Shown here piece after piece: positions 17,361 through 25,477 of a stretch of DNA of 64,000 bases (the first letter of the stretch is position 1; each line of letters opens with the position of its first letter). The DNA comes from Candidatus Chlorohelix allophototropha. GTDB taxonomy: Bacteria > Chloroflexota > Chloroflexia > Chloroheliales > Chloroheliaceae. A program made the position numbers and the translations under genes. The stretch covers positions 1,974,934-2,038,933 of the forward strand of contig NZ_CP128399.1 in NCBI RefSeq assembly GCF_030389965.1, written 5' to 3'. Below the pieces are notes generated by a model. That model was not told the DNA's origin and ran no database searches. It worked only from the letters and a program-made list of their open reading frames with translations.

Positions 17361-17498
17361 GGTGAAAACGTGGTCTGAATTTAGCCTCGTTGCTTTTTTG
17401 CACGAGGTGCGGGAGCAGCAGGTTATTGCCCTAAAAACGTTTCTTGTAACAGTCCTGAAACCGTAACATCACAGTTGAGAAGGCTACTAGGCTAACTG

Positions 17499-18752
17499 TT
17501 ATAACTTATTTTCGGGGTCTGGTCTTTTGGAGTTCACTCCAGATTCTCTAAAAAGCATAAGCCAAAGTAGCAGCATAATTGCAGTCAGAACTAATAGGTA
17601 CGGTAGTAAACTCCATAAGCCCAGTTTTTCTGCTAGATTGCCCGCCAGCCAAGGGAAAAAAGCCGCGCCCATACTACCCAAACTTACCAGAAGCCCTACT
17701 GCACTGGCAAGTAATCTTTCGGGAACAATGTTGGAAATAAGCGCTATAGTGGTGGGAAATATAGGACCCAAACTGTAGCCGCATAGGGCTAAACCAATGG
17801 CAAGCCAAACTCCCGAAGTACCTGCCAAAAAGATTAGTATTAAAATACCACTAACTGTCCCAGCCAAACAACCCCAGATTAAACGTTGCGTACCAACCCA
17901 TTGCGAAACTCTAGCCAGCGTTAGCCTACCCAATGTCAGCCCCATCCAGTAGCCGCTTACCAACCAACCCGCAAACCAAGCAACTTGTTCTCTCTGTTGG
18001 GTGAGCCAACTGTAGCCCCAATTTCCCAGACTTACTTCACTTCCAACATACAGGAACAAGAATAGCGCAGTTAGCCAAACAACTTTTAGCTTTAAAGCTG
18101 CCAGCAAAACATTTTCACCTGATGTTTGTGCCTCTTTAGTATGTAATTCTTGTTTTGCTGTTTCGAGCGGCTTGCTGAAAACCAACCGGAAGCTAATCAA
18201 TACTAGCGCTGCCAGAAAACACCATACATAGTAAGTGTTATTCCAACTCCAGCCGTTGTTAATCACGAATGAGGCAGCTAATGGTCCTGAGAGCGCCCCT
18301 ACCCCGTAAAAGCCATGCAAATAATTCAAAATAGCCGAGTTGTGGGGCCAACTGGCGACATAGGAATTGACTCCAGAATCGAGGGAGGCTATTCCAAATC
18401 CAAGACTAAGCCATACCAGCATCAACAAAACGAAGGGAGGTTGTAGAGTTACCAGAAAAGCTCCGGCAAAGATTATAGCAGTTCCAAAGAGAATAAAGTT
18501 TCGATGCCCGAATTTTTCAACCAGCAAGCCACTGAGTATTGCTGCCGTCAAATACCCGCTAGTACCTGCCAGAAATAAGAGGCTGACAACTGCTTTATCA
18601 AGACCATAACTTAGCTGGATGGAAGGAATCAGTACCCCTACACCACCTTCAGTAGCGCCAATCAGAATAAATGCCAGAAAAAGCAGTGCAATTTGCAGTC
18701 TTTGAAGCGGTTTCATACTTGAGGCGCTAACAGGGTTACCTTCAATTACCAT
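17499..18752 (-). CDS. Major facilitator superfamily transporter
   Basis: 417 residues with twelve hydrophobic segments in two halves of six. The cytoplasmic loop between helices 2 and 3 carries the MFS-like GLLVEKFGHRN signature, and the matching loop in the second half reads LTLARVSQWVGTQR. The overall shape resembles the FucP/YfkF-like branch (sugar or drug permeases) of inner-membrane secondary transporters. The substrate cannot be told. It stands alone: a 230-base gap separates it from rplI, and about 290 AT-rich bases without a gene precede it. Confidence 0.87.
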   Translation of the reverse strand: MVIEGNPVSASSMKPLQRLQIALLFLAFILIGATEGGVGVLIPSIQLSYGLDKAVVSLLFLAGTSGYLTAAILSGLLVEKFGHRNFILFGTAIIFAGAFLVTLQPPFVLLMLVWLSLGFGIASLDSGVNSYVASWPHNSAILNYLHGFYGVGALSGPLAASFVINNGWSWNNTYYVWCFLAALVLISFRLVFSKPLETAKQELHTKEAQTSGENVLLAALKLKVVWLTALFLFLYVGSEVSLGNWGYSWLTQQREQVAWFAGWLVSGYWMGLTLGRLTLARVSQWVGTQRLIWGCLAGTVSGILILIFLAGTSGVWLAIGLALCGYSLGPIFPTTIALISNIVPERLLASAVGLLVSLGSMGAAFFPWLAGNLAEKLGLWSLLPYLLVLTAIMLLLWLMLFRESGVNSKRPDPENKL

Positions 18753-19042
18753 AATTTATATTTCTTCGTGTTTCTGCCCGTTATAATTCGTTTTATAGCT
18801 AATATTAATCCTTATACACGTATAAACACGAAATGTCAAGATGATATAAGAATTACTGTGAGGATATTTGGTATTTGGATAGCAATTTAGCTTTAATTAT
18901 TGATTATATTGTAGCTACTATCGGCAACCATGAGTATAATACATACGAAACAAATTATTTGGATAATCAGTTTGTACCAACCTACAATCCGAGATTATAA
19001 CCTATTGTCGCATAATTGAAAGGCTTTCCGGGAAATTTTATA

Positions 19043-19192
19043 ATGCTAGAACCGTCAGAGAATACTCCTGAAGTATCGAACGAACAGCCAAAAGTCGGTC
19101 TGGGCTTAGGCTTCTGGATAATTATTATACTTTTTTATCTTAGTTTGGTAATTATGCTTTTCACTGTTTTACTTATAATTGCTTTGAAGTAA
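19043..19192 (+). CDS. 49-residue single-pass membrane protein (hypothetical)
   Basis: Open from ATG 19043 to TAA 19192, giving a polar N-terminus of about 17 residues, then a Gly-rich turn (VGLGLGFW) and a strongly hydrophobic helix of about 27 residues ending in Leu-Lys. A GGGAAA stretch sits 9 bases before the ATG. It ends 4 bases before the ATG of the histidine-phosphatase gene, so the two are probably co-translated. It has no recognisable family. The clean topology and tight spacing are the reasons for calling it. It could be a small regulatory or anchor protein, or a spurious ORF in an AT-rich leader. Confidence 0.55.
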   Translation: MLEPSENTPEVSNEQPKVGLGLGFWIIIILFYLSLVIMLFTVLLIIALK

Positions 19193-19196
19193 AAAT

Positions 19197-19724
19197 ATGA
19201 ATTCAGCAAATAGTGAAACACTTGTAGTACTTATCAGACATGCCGAGTACGAATTGCCCTACCCTGCCGGGGACTCTATGCGCCCACTGACACAGCATGG
19301 GAAAAGGAGTGTGCAAATTCTGGGCAATGGTCTGGTCAAAAATCTTCCACCTATCCACTTCGAAGATACTCTAGCTTATACCAGAATCATTTTTACCAGC
19401 CCCTTCCTGAGAGCAGCAACAACTGCTAGGCTACTTTCGACTCAATTAAACCCTATTGCCGGGGTGCATGAAGTGGATGAACTGGCGTTGCAATCTCCAA
19501 ATGTAGTCAATTGGAGTCTTAAAACAATTGTTGCTAACCTCGGAGTAGAAAGCCTAGTATTTGTAAGCCACATGCCTGAGTTAAACGCTATCGGACAACG
19601 TTTGAAAACCGACCTCAAACTGGATTTACAGCTATGCGAAGCTGCTTGCCTGAGTATTTCCCCTAATGCTTTAGGTTTCTGGCAAGTCGGTAGCGCTCAA
19701 TTACTGTGGAAAATCAAAGGGTAA
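19197..19724 (+). CDS. SixA-like histidine phosphatase
   Basis: 175 residues, the size of SixA-type members of the histidine phosphatase (phosphoglycerate-mutase-like) superfamily. The phosphohistidine-forming RHAEYE motif is near residue 14, the conserved Arg lies in SPFLRAATTA, and the second catalytic His is in FVSHMPEL. Such enzymes dephosphorylate phosphohistidine on signalling proteins or small phosphoesters in the cytosol. It follows a small membrane ORF by 4 bases and no kinase is nearby. The substrate is not predictable. Confidence 0.85.
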   Translation: MNSANSETLVVLIRHAEYELPYPAGDSMRPLTQHGKRSVQILGNGLVKNLPPIHFEDTLAYTRIIFTSPFLRAATTARLLSTQLNPIAGVHEVDELALQSPNVVNWSLKTIVANLGVESLVFVSHMPELNAIGQRLKTDLKLDLQLCEAACLSISPNALGFWQVGSAQLLWKIKG

Positions 19725-19849
19725 TCCGACAATCTAGGGAAATTTTTCCGGAACAATCCTATAATCGTATCTAGATAAATATAGAGCATTTTTATTGCTT
19801 GTTTCGGTTTGCCTTTAATTGTCTAATCTGTCTGGAGAGGAATTATAAA

Positions 19850-20866
19850 ATGATATACCGCCAACGTGAGGAATTTTCCCTTGACCGATTAAACCAGATG
19901 CAATGCTATCTGGCGGAAGAAACTATTGATGATTATCGTGCAGGACACATGAGTCGGAGGCGAATGCTAAGACGCTTGATATATATTTGTGGCAGTAGCG
20001 CCGCAGCAATGTCTTTGCTGGCAGCCTGCGGGGATTCTACCGCAACCAACGTTCCAGCAACCTCTACTGCTACAACTACCATAGCAACTACTACCACTGC
20101 TGCTACCACCACTACCTCGGTGGCAGCTACTACGGCAGTCGCTGTAAAAAGTCCGCTCAGTGTCGCTGCAAATGACCCTGCGGTGGATACCAGCGAAGTT
20201 ACATTCCAAAGCGATACTCAGATGTTCGGGTATCTGGCAAAACCAAAAGCGTCCGGCACTTATCCGGGAATCATTGTCATACACGAAAATAGGGGATTGA
20301 CAGACCACATTCGTGATGTAGCGCGGCGATTGGCAAAAGCGGGATATATTGCATTAGCGCCTGATCTGGTATCCAGAGCGGGTGGTACTGGCAAACTTTC
20401 CGCCGACCAAATTCCCGGATTCCTCTCTCAAGCTAAAATTGAAGATTTGGTGAAAGATTTAAACGCCGGGGTAACCTTTCTGGAGAAACAGCAAGGGGTA
20501 AAAGCTGATAAATTAGGAGTGGTAGGTTTTTGTTTCGGGGGGTCTTACACCCTCCAATTAGCTGCTGCTAACCCTAAAATCTTAGCGGCAGTGCCCTATT
20601 ATGGTGTAACCCCTAATCCTGCTAGCATAATGAGCAAGACCAACGCGGCAATTCTGGGGAACTACGGAGCAACAGATACTCGTGTGGACAGCACAATACC
20701 TGATCTAGAAAAAGTCATGAAGGACAACGGCAAGATTTACGAAAAGAAATTATATGATGGAGCAGGTCATGCCTTTAATAATGACACAGGCGCAAGCTAT
20801 AACGAACCTGCGGCACTGGCAGCATGGCAGGCAACCCTCGACTGGTTTGGCAAATATCTCAAGTAA
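19850..20866 (+). CDS. Tat-exported lipoprotein, dienelactone hydrolase family
   Basis: 338 residues from ATG 19850, chosen for its GAGAGG ribosome site; an earlier in-frame start at 19799 has none. A polar N-region ends in the twin-arginine motif SRRRML (about 35-40), followed by a hydrophobic stretch and the lipobox LLAAC, so it should be folded, exported and lipid-anchored outside. A Thr/Ala-rich linker of about 45 residues follows. The alpha/beta-hydrolase domain has the DLH triad: nucleophile Cys in GFCFGG, Asp in GATDTRVD and His in GAGHAF. It hydrolyses lactones or esters; the natural substrate is unknown. A terminator follows at 20900. Confidence 0.9.
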   Translation: MIYRQREEFSLDRLNQMQCYLAEETIDDYRAGHMSRRRMLRRLIYICGSSAAAMSLLAACGDSTATNVPATSTATTTIATTTTAATTTTSVAATTAVAVKSPLSVAANDPAVDTSEVTFQSDTQMFGYLAKPKASGTYPGIIVIHENRGLTDHIRDVARRLAKAGYIALAPDLVSRAGGTGKLSADQIPGFLSQAKIEDLVKDLNAGVTFLEKQQGVKADKLGVVGFCFGGSYTLQLAAANPKILAAVPYYGVTPNPASIMSKTNAAILGNYGATDTRVDSTIPDLEKVMKDNGKIYEKKLYDGAGHAFNNDTGASYNEPAALAAWQATLDWFGKYLK

Positions 20867-20899
20867 ATTTCATCAAACCGTTTATGAGTAAGTCAGTAT

Positions 20900-20926
20900 G
20901 GGTGAGTAGAAGACTCACCCTTTTTA
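20900..20926 (+). terminator. Rho-independent terminator after the dienelactone hydrolase gene
   Basis: GGGTGAGT and ACTCACCC pair perfectly around a 5-base loop, followed by TTTTTAT. Confidence 0.88.
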
Positions 20927-21026
20927 TATGCTTTTGCTCTAAAAAATGTGCGGAAATAGGCTATAATACCCCTTACATTTTCCTGAAAGAATACATGATT
21001 TAATTGAAAGGGGAATATAGATAAAT

Positions 21027-22832
21027 ATGCAATCACTATCAAAACGCGCCGAAATAGATGAGAAATACAGGTGGAATCTAGAAAGCATTTATGCTACTGA
21101 GGCTGATTGGGAAAAGGATTTTATTGCGGTAGCTGAAAGCTTACCGGGGTTGGAAGCTTTCAAGGGCAAATTGGGCGAATCAGGTAAAGTTTTGTTTTCT
21201 TGTTTGCAAAGACAGGATAAGCTTATGCTCCAAATGGAGCAAGTGGGGGTTTATGCTCACATGCGCCGCGATGAAGATACCACAAACACCCCCTACCAAG
21301 CATTATACGATCGGGCGATGGGCTTATGGTCACAACTTGGGGCAGCCGCATCATTCATAACCCCCGAAATTGTAGAACTTTCCGATGAAAAATTGGCGGA
21401 CTTCTTCAAGCAAGAGCCTCAGCTAGAGCTATATCGTTTTGCATTAGAACAGATAATGAAAATGAAACAGCATACGCGCTCTGCAGAAGTTGAAGAAGTA
21501 TTAGCTCAAACTTGGGAAGTTATGAGTGGACCAAGTAACATCTACGATATGCTGACCGATGCTGACTTCAAGTTCGGCACTATTTTGAACGAGAAAGATG
21601 AAGAGGTAGAAGTAACTCACGGTCGTTATATCAGCTATCTCGAAAGCCAGAACCGCAGAGTTCGGCAGGATGCTTTCAAAACCCTATATGCTACCTACGC
21701 GAAATATAGTAACACGCTTGCTTCAGTCTATGCCACCTCCGTTAAAGCGGATATTTTTGGAGCAAAGGTGCGAGGCTATAAAAGCAGCCTTGAATCCAGT
21801 CTGAAGCCGTTAAACGTACCGCTTGAAGTTTATTCAAACTTATTAGAAACGGTAAATAAAAATCTGCCCACGCTTCACCGCTATTTACGGGTACGTAAAC
21901 GCATGCTAGGGCTAGATGATTTGCATATGTACGACCTTTACGTGCCGTTGGTAGCCCAAGCAGATCGCAAAATTCCATACGAAGAAGCAGTCGAAACGGT
22001 AGTCAAAGGGTTGAATAGGTTGGGAGAAACATATGTGCGCGAAATGGCAACAGGTATAAACTCGCGCTGGATAGATGTTTACGAGACTCCGGGAAAATCT
22101 AGCGGTGCTTACAGCAGCGGAAGCTATACAACCCAACCCTTTATCCTGTTAAACTATCAGAATAATTTGGATGGTATGTACACCTTGGCGCACGAACTCG
22201 GTCATTCCATGCACTCTTTCTATACCAACAAAAACCAGCCATTTCCCTATGCCAACTATAGCCTGTTTGTAGCTGAGGTAGCTTCTATCACCAACGAAGC
22301 GTTGCTGACTGACCATTTGCTTGGGCAAACCACCGATTCGGCGCTGCGTATGTACCTAATTAACGCTGAATTGGAAAAATTCCGCACTACTCTTTTCCGC
22401 CAAACCATGTTTGCTGAATTCGAGTACGAAACTCACCGGCGTGCTGAGGAAGGTGAAGCCCTTACACCTGATTTGCTCAATAGCATTTACAAGGAATTGA
22501 ATGTCAAGTATTATGGCGCAGAAACAGTAGTGGATGAAGAAATAGCCTACGAATGGTCGCGTATTCCGCATTTCTATCGCGCTTTCTATGTGTACCAGTA
22601 TTCTACCGGAATTTCAGCGGCTGCCGCACTTTCAAAACAGATTATAGAAGAAGGCGACCCGGCGGTTGAGCGATATTTACAATTCCTCAAAAGTGGTTCT
22701 AGCAAATATCCTACCGATCTACTGAAAATGGCAGGGGTAGATATGACTACACCACGCCCGGTACAACAGGCGCTTGATCATTTTGCTGATATGGTGGATA
22801 AATTTGAGCAGATGTCTCTGCAAACTGTTTAG
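21027..22832 (+). CDS. pepF: Oligoendopeptidase F (M3B metallopeptidase)
   Basis: 601 residues, normal for PepF. The zinc motif HExxH appears as LAHELGHSMHSF (about residues 386-397), with the third ligand Glu about 28 residues later in AEVASITNEALL. The N-terminal M3_N-like helical domain and the YQYSTGISAA block near the C-terminus match the family. It is a cytosolic enzyme cleaving short peptides for amino-acid recycling. A TATAAT element lies at 20962-20967 and an AAGGGG ribosome site just before the ATG, so it probably starts a new transcript with argJ downstream. Confidence 0.96.
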   Translation: MQSLSKRAEIDEKYRWNLESIYATEADWEKDFIAVAESLPGLEAFKGKLGESGKVLFSCLQRQDKLMLQMEQVGVYAHMRRDEDTTNTPYQALYDRAMGLWSQLGAAASFITPEIVELSDEKLADFFKQEPQLELYRFALEQIMKMKQHTRSAEVEEVLAQTWEVMSGPSNIYDMLTDADFKFGTILNEKDEEVEVTHGRYISYLESQNRRVRQDAFKTLYATYAKYSNTLASVYATSVKADIFGAKVRGYKSSLESSLKPLNVPLEVYSNLLETVNKNLPTLHRYLRVRKRMLGLDDLHMYDLYVPLVAQADRKIPYEEAVETVVKGLNRLGETYVREMATGINSRWIDVYETPGKSSGAYSSGSYTTQPFILLNYQNNLDGMYTLAHELGHSMHSFYTNKNQPFPYANYSLFVAEVASITNEALLTDHLLGQTTDSALRMYLINAELEKFRTTLFRQTMFAEFEYETHRRAEEGEALTPDLLNSIYKELNVKYYGAETVVDEEIAYEWSRIPHFYRAFYVYQYSTGISAAAALSKQIIEEGDPAVERYLQFLKSGSSKYPTDLLKMAGVDMTTPRPVQQALDHFADMVDKFEQMSLQTV

Positions 22833-22891
22833 TAGTAACCTGCAATAAAGTAGCGTTCACAAGCCAACAAAGTCTATGGAGACAAACACGA

Positions 22892-24133
22892 ATGCCAGAT
22901 TTTGAATTCGATTTCTTACCTAACCATCCGGCGGGAGTTTGCGCTCCTGCTGGTTGGCGTTCCGGTAATACCTATTGCGGTTTGAAAACTTATGGAGCGG
23001 GAAAGCTCGATCTCGGTTTGCTAGTTTCAGATGTTCCCGCCGCTGCTGCCGGGGTTTTCACTACCAACGTGGTGAGGGCAGCCCCGGTTTTCCTGTGTGA
23101 AGAAGTAGTTAAAAGAGGTCAGGCGCAAGCGGTAATTTATAACGCCGGAATTGCCAACGCTTGTACGGGCGAACAAGGTATGCTTGATGCGCGCGAAATG
23201 ACACGCATTGCAGCGTTAAAGCTAGACATTGACCCTAAGTTGGTACTGGTAACCTCAACTGGAGTTATTGGGCATTTACTGCCAATAGAAAAAATCCAAT
23301 CCGGGGTATCGAACATTGAACTTCAATATGGCGAACCAGCAGGTGCAAGTGCTTCCTTTTGTATCATGACCACCGATACCCGCCCGAAACGCTGCGTCGT
23401 ACGCCTCAAACTAGATGGTAAAACGGTTCATATCGGCGGTATGTGTAAGGGCGCAGGTATGATTCATCCCAATATGGCTACGATGCTCTGCTATTTAACC
23501 ACCGATGCCGCCGCCACTTCCGACTATTTGCAAAAAGTGGTACGTGACTTGGTAGATGATAGTTTTAATTCCATAACGGTGGATGGCGATACCAGCACGA
23601 ATGACAGCGTTCTGTTACTGGCAAACGGGTTAGCGGGTAACACTACCCTCGGAGCGGGAGCAACACCGGAAGAGGAACAACACTTTAAAGCTGCTTTGCG
23701 CGAGGTGATGGTATATTTGGCTAAAGAAATCGCCAGAGATGGTGAGGGTGCTACTAAACTGATAGAGGTTCGGGTGAGGGGTGCGCAAAACAAACAGGAA
23801 GCGCGCTTAGCTGCTCGTACCGCTGCCGGGAGCAGTCTTCTTAAATCGGCGGTTTATGGTAGTGACCCAAACTGGGGGCGGGTTATAGCCGCAATGGGGC
23901 GCAGTGGCGCAATTTTTGACTCGAACAAAACCGACATTTGGATTGGAGAAGTACCGCTGATGTTGAGCGGCACACCCCAGAAATTTGAGAAAGCCTCGGC
24001 GCAAGCTGCCCTAAAAGGTCCAAACGTCATAATTACGGTGGATATGCACACCGGGAATGAGGGCGAAGCAATTGCTTGGGGCTGCGATTTAACCGAGCAG
24101 TATGTGGTAATTAACAGCGAATACGAGACTTAA
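22892..24133 (+). CDS. argJ: Bifunctional glutamate N-acetyltransferase / ornithine acetyltransferase ArgJ
   Basis: 413 residues. The autocatalytic cleavage site is visible as KGAGMIHPNMATML, where the Thr of MATML becomes the N-terminal nucleophile of the beta chain. The oxyanion-type Thr-Gly pair occurs earlier in TSTGVIG, and the protein ends with NSEYET as in other ArgJ. It transfers the acetyl group from N-acetylornithine to glutamate in the cyclic arginine pathway, which uses argD (a homologue is at 61450). A GGAG ribosome site precedes the ATG, the gene is 59 bases after pepF, and a terminator follows at 24159. Confidence 0.96.
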   Translation: MPDFEFDFLPNHPAGVCAPAGWRSGNTYCGLKTYGAGKLDLGLLVSDVPAAAAGVFTTNVVRAAPVFLCEEVVKRGQAQAVIYNAGIANACTGEQGMLDAREMTRIAALKLDIDPKLVLVTSTGVIGHLLPIEKIQSGVSNIELQYGEPAGASASFCIMTTDTRPKRCVVRLKLDGKTVHIGGMCKGAGMIHPNMATMLCYLTTDAAATSDYLQKVVRDLVDDSFNSITVDGDTSTNDSVLLLANGLAGNTTLGAGATPEEEQHFKAALREVMVYLAKEIARDGEGATKLIEVRVRGAQNKQEARLAARTAAGSSLLKSAVYGSDPNWGRVIAAMGRSGAIFDSNKTDIWIGEVPLMLSGTPQKFEKASAQAALKGPNVIITVDMHTGNEGEAIAWGCDLTEQYVVINSEYET

Positions 24134-24158
24134 TTTCAAATCCTATTAGAAAAGCAAG

Positions 24159-24187
24159 GAGCCTATTTTATCGGATAGGCTCTTTTT
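24159..24187 (+). terminator. Rho-independent terminator after argJ
   Basis: GAGCCTAT and ATAGGCTC pair perfectly around an 8-base loop and are followed by TTTTT. Confidence 0.9.
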
Positions 24188-24337
24188 AAATCAGAAGGCT
24201 AATTGCTACCTAAAGCAGCCAGCAAAAAAAGGATGTTTATAGTTTATCCAAATTTTTACTCAGCGAGTATTGAGCTAAAAGTTAATCATTATTATAATGG
24301 AGAAAATAAGTAGTTATTTTCTAATCAAGCAGTATCT

Positions 24338-25000
24338 ATGGCTGAACAAAACAAACATACTTCAAATAAGACTCAACAGCGACCCGGAATTATTAATGCC
24401 ACAATGGTGATTACTTTCTTACTCATGGCGGCAATCGGAATTGGCATATTTTTCTCTGCCAAAACCGACACTCAAATCCACGCCTCAAGTAAACAAGTCA
24501 CACCGACTACCGATTCCAGCAATATTAATTCTCCTTTGGATAGTGTTATAAAAGTTCATATCGCAGGGGCTGTGCGTAATCCCGGAGTTTATCGGCTAAA
24601 GGAAGGTGACCGGGTGGAGGACGCGATAAATGCTGCTGGAGGCATAACTGATGAGGCGGATTTGCTGAAAATAGATTTGGCACGCAGAATAGTGGATGAG
24701 ATGCAGATAATTGTACCTAGTTGGACACCTACCGCTGCCCCACTCACTACTACTACAACCATTCCGCTACAAAATACTCCTTCACCACCTCTCGAAAATG
24801 GGAGTGATGGGAAAATAAACGTAAATTCTGCCAGTGCCACGGAGTTAGATAAATTGCCTGGAATCGGTACGGTGCTTTCCGCCCGCATTGTGGAATATCG
24901 TTCCAAAATCGGGCTTTATCGCAATATTGAAGATTTGCGTAAGATTCCCGGCATAACCAACAGCGTTATAGAAAAAATCAAAGACCTTATAGCCTTCTAG
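24338..25000 (+). CDS. comEA: ComEA-like DNA-binding protein (SLBB plus helix-hairpin-helix)
   Basis: 220 residues. One N-terminal membrane helix (about 19-40) anchors the protein outside. A SLBB-type domain follows (VHIAGAVRNPGVYRL to about residue 127), then a Thr/Pro linker. Two helix-hairpin-helix motifs lie in the last 60 residues (NVNSASATELDKLPGIG and LRKIPGITNSVIEKIKD). This is the order of Gram-positive-type ComEA, the dsDNA receptor of natural transformation. No comEC or comF is present in the window. It could also act in cell-surface DNA binding without competence. Confidence 0.9.
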   Translation: MAEQNKHTSNKTQQRPGIINATMVITFLLMAAIGIGIFFSAKTDTQIHASSKQVTPTTDSSNINSPLDSVIKVHIAGAVRNPGVYRLKEGDRVEDAINAAGGITDEADLLKIDLARRIVDEMQIIVPSWTPTAAPLTTTTTIPLQNTPSPPLENGSDGKINVNSASATELDKLPGIGTVLSARIVEYRSKIGLYRNIEDLRKIPGITNSVIEKIKDLIAF

Positions 25001-25201
25001 TTGAGCTTAAACTTTCTATTCGTACAAATTGCACATAGTCTTTATGTATAAATTATGCAATGTGCCCTTGATTTTCAATTATCATTTTGGTAACAATAAT
25101 GTAGGATTATAGAGATAATAGGTAAAACCTATAACTCCTGAAACTTACGCCTTGGTATTAAAATTGGGCGATCTGCTCATACTATTCGGGAGATAAGAAC
25201 A

Positions 25202-25417
25202 ATGGAAAAATCTAAGAACAACGAAATTAACAATCAGATTGATGATTTAATCAACTATGATGGTGAGCCGTTGAAAGGTGATTCCTCTGGCAGCAAAGAT
25301 TCATTCCGCTATCGTGGCACAATGGAAGAAACTGTTACCCCTATCGCTCCTTTTGTGGTGAGTGACGATGATTCTGAGGACGAACATTTCTCCTTCCGCG
25401 ATTACACCGCCGGTTAG
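25202..25417 (+). CDS. Small acidic hypothetical protein (71 aa)
   Basis: A hydrophilic, strongly acidic 71-residue protein (runs of Asp/Glu near the C-terminus, such as SDDDSEDEHFSF), with no membrane segment and no Cys. A GGGAGA ribosome site lies 7 bases before the ATG and a good terminator follows within 35 bases, which supports a real, separately transcribed gene. I do not recognise a family. It looks disordered and could be a binding partner of a basic protein. Confidence 0.65.
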   Translation: MEKSKNNEINNQIDDLINYDGEPLKGDSSGSKDSFRYRGTMEETVTPIAPFVVSDDDSEDEHFSFRDYTAG

Positions 25418-25451
25418 TCTTTAGCCATATCCACGAGAGTTTGAATTTATG

Positions 25452-25477
25452 CCGGACAATGCTGAGTCCGGTTTTTT
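25452..25477 (+). terminator. Rho-independent terminator after the small acidic gene
   Basis: CCGGAC and GTCCGG pair around an 8-base loop, then six T. The T run overlaps the last bases of the convergent lytic transglycosylase gene. Confidence 0.85.

Noticed and set aside
20000-20150. Thr/Ala codon repeats resembling a microsatellite
   Set aside because: They encode the Thr/Ala-rich linker of the lipoprotein and show varied codons (ACT, ACC, GCA), so they are a protein feature rather than a separate repeat element.
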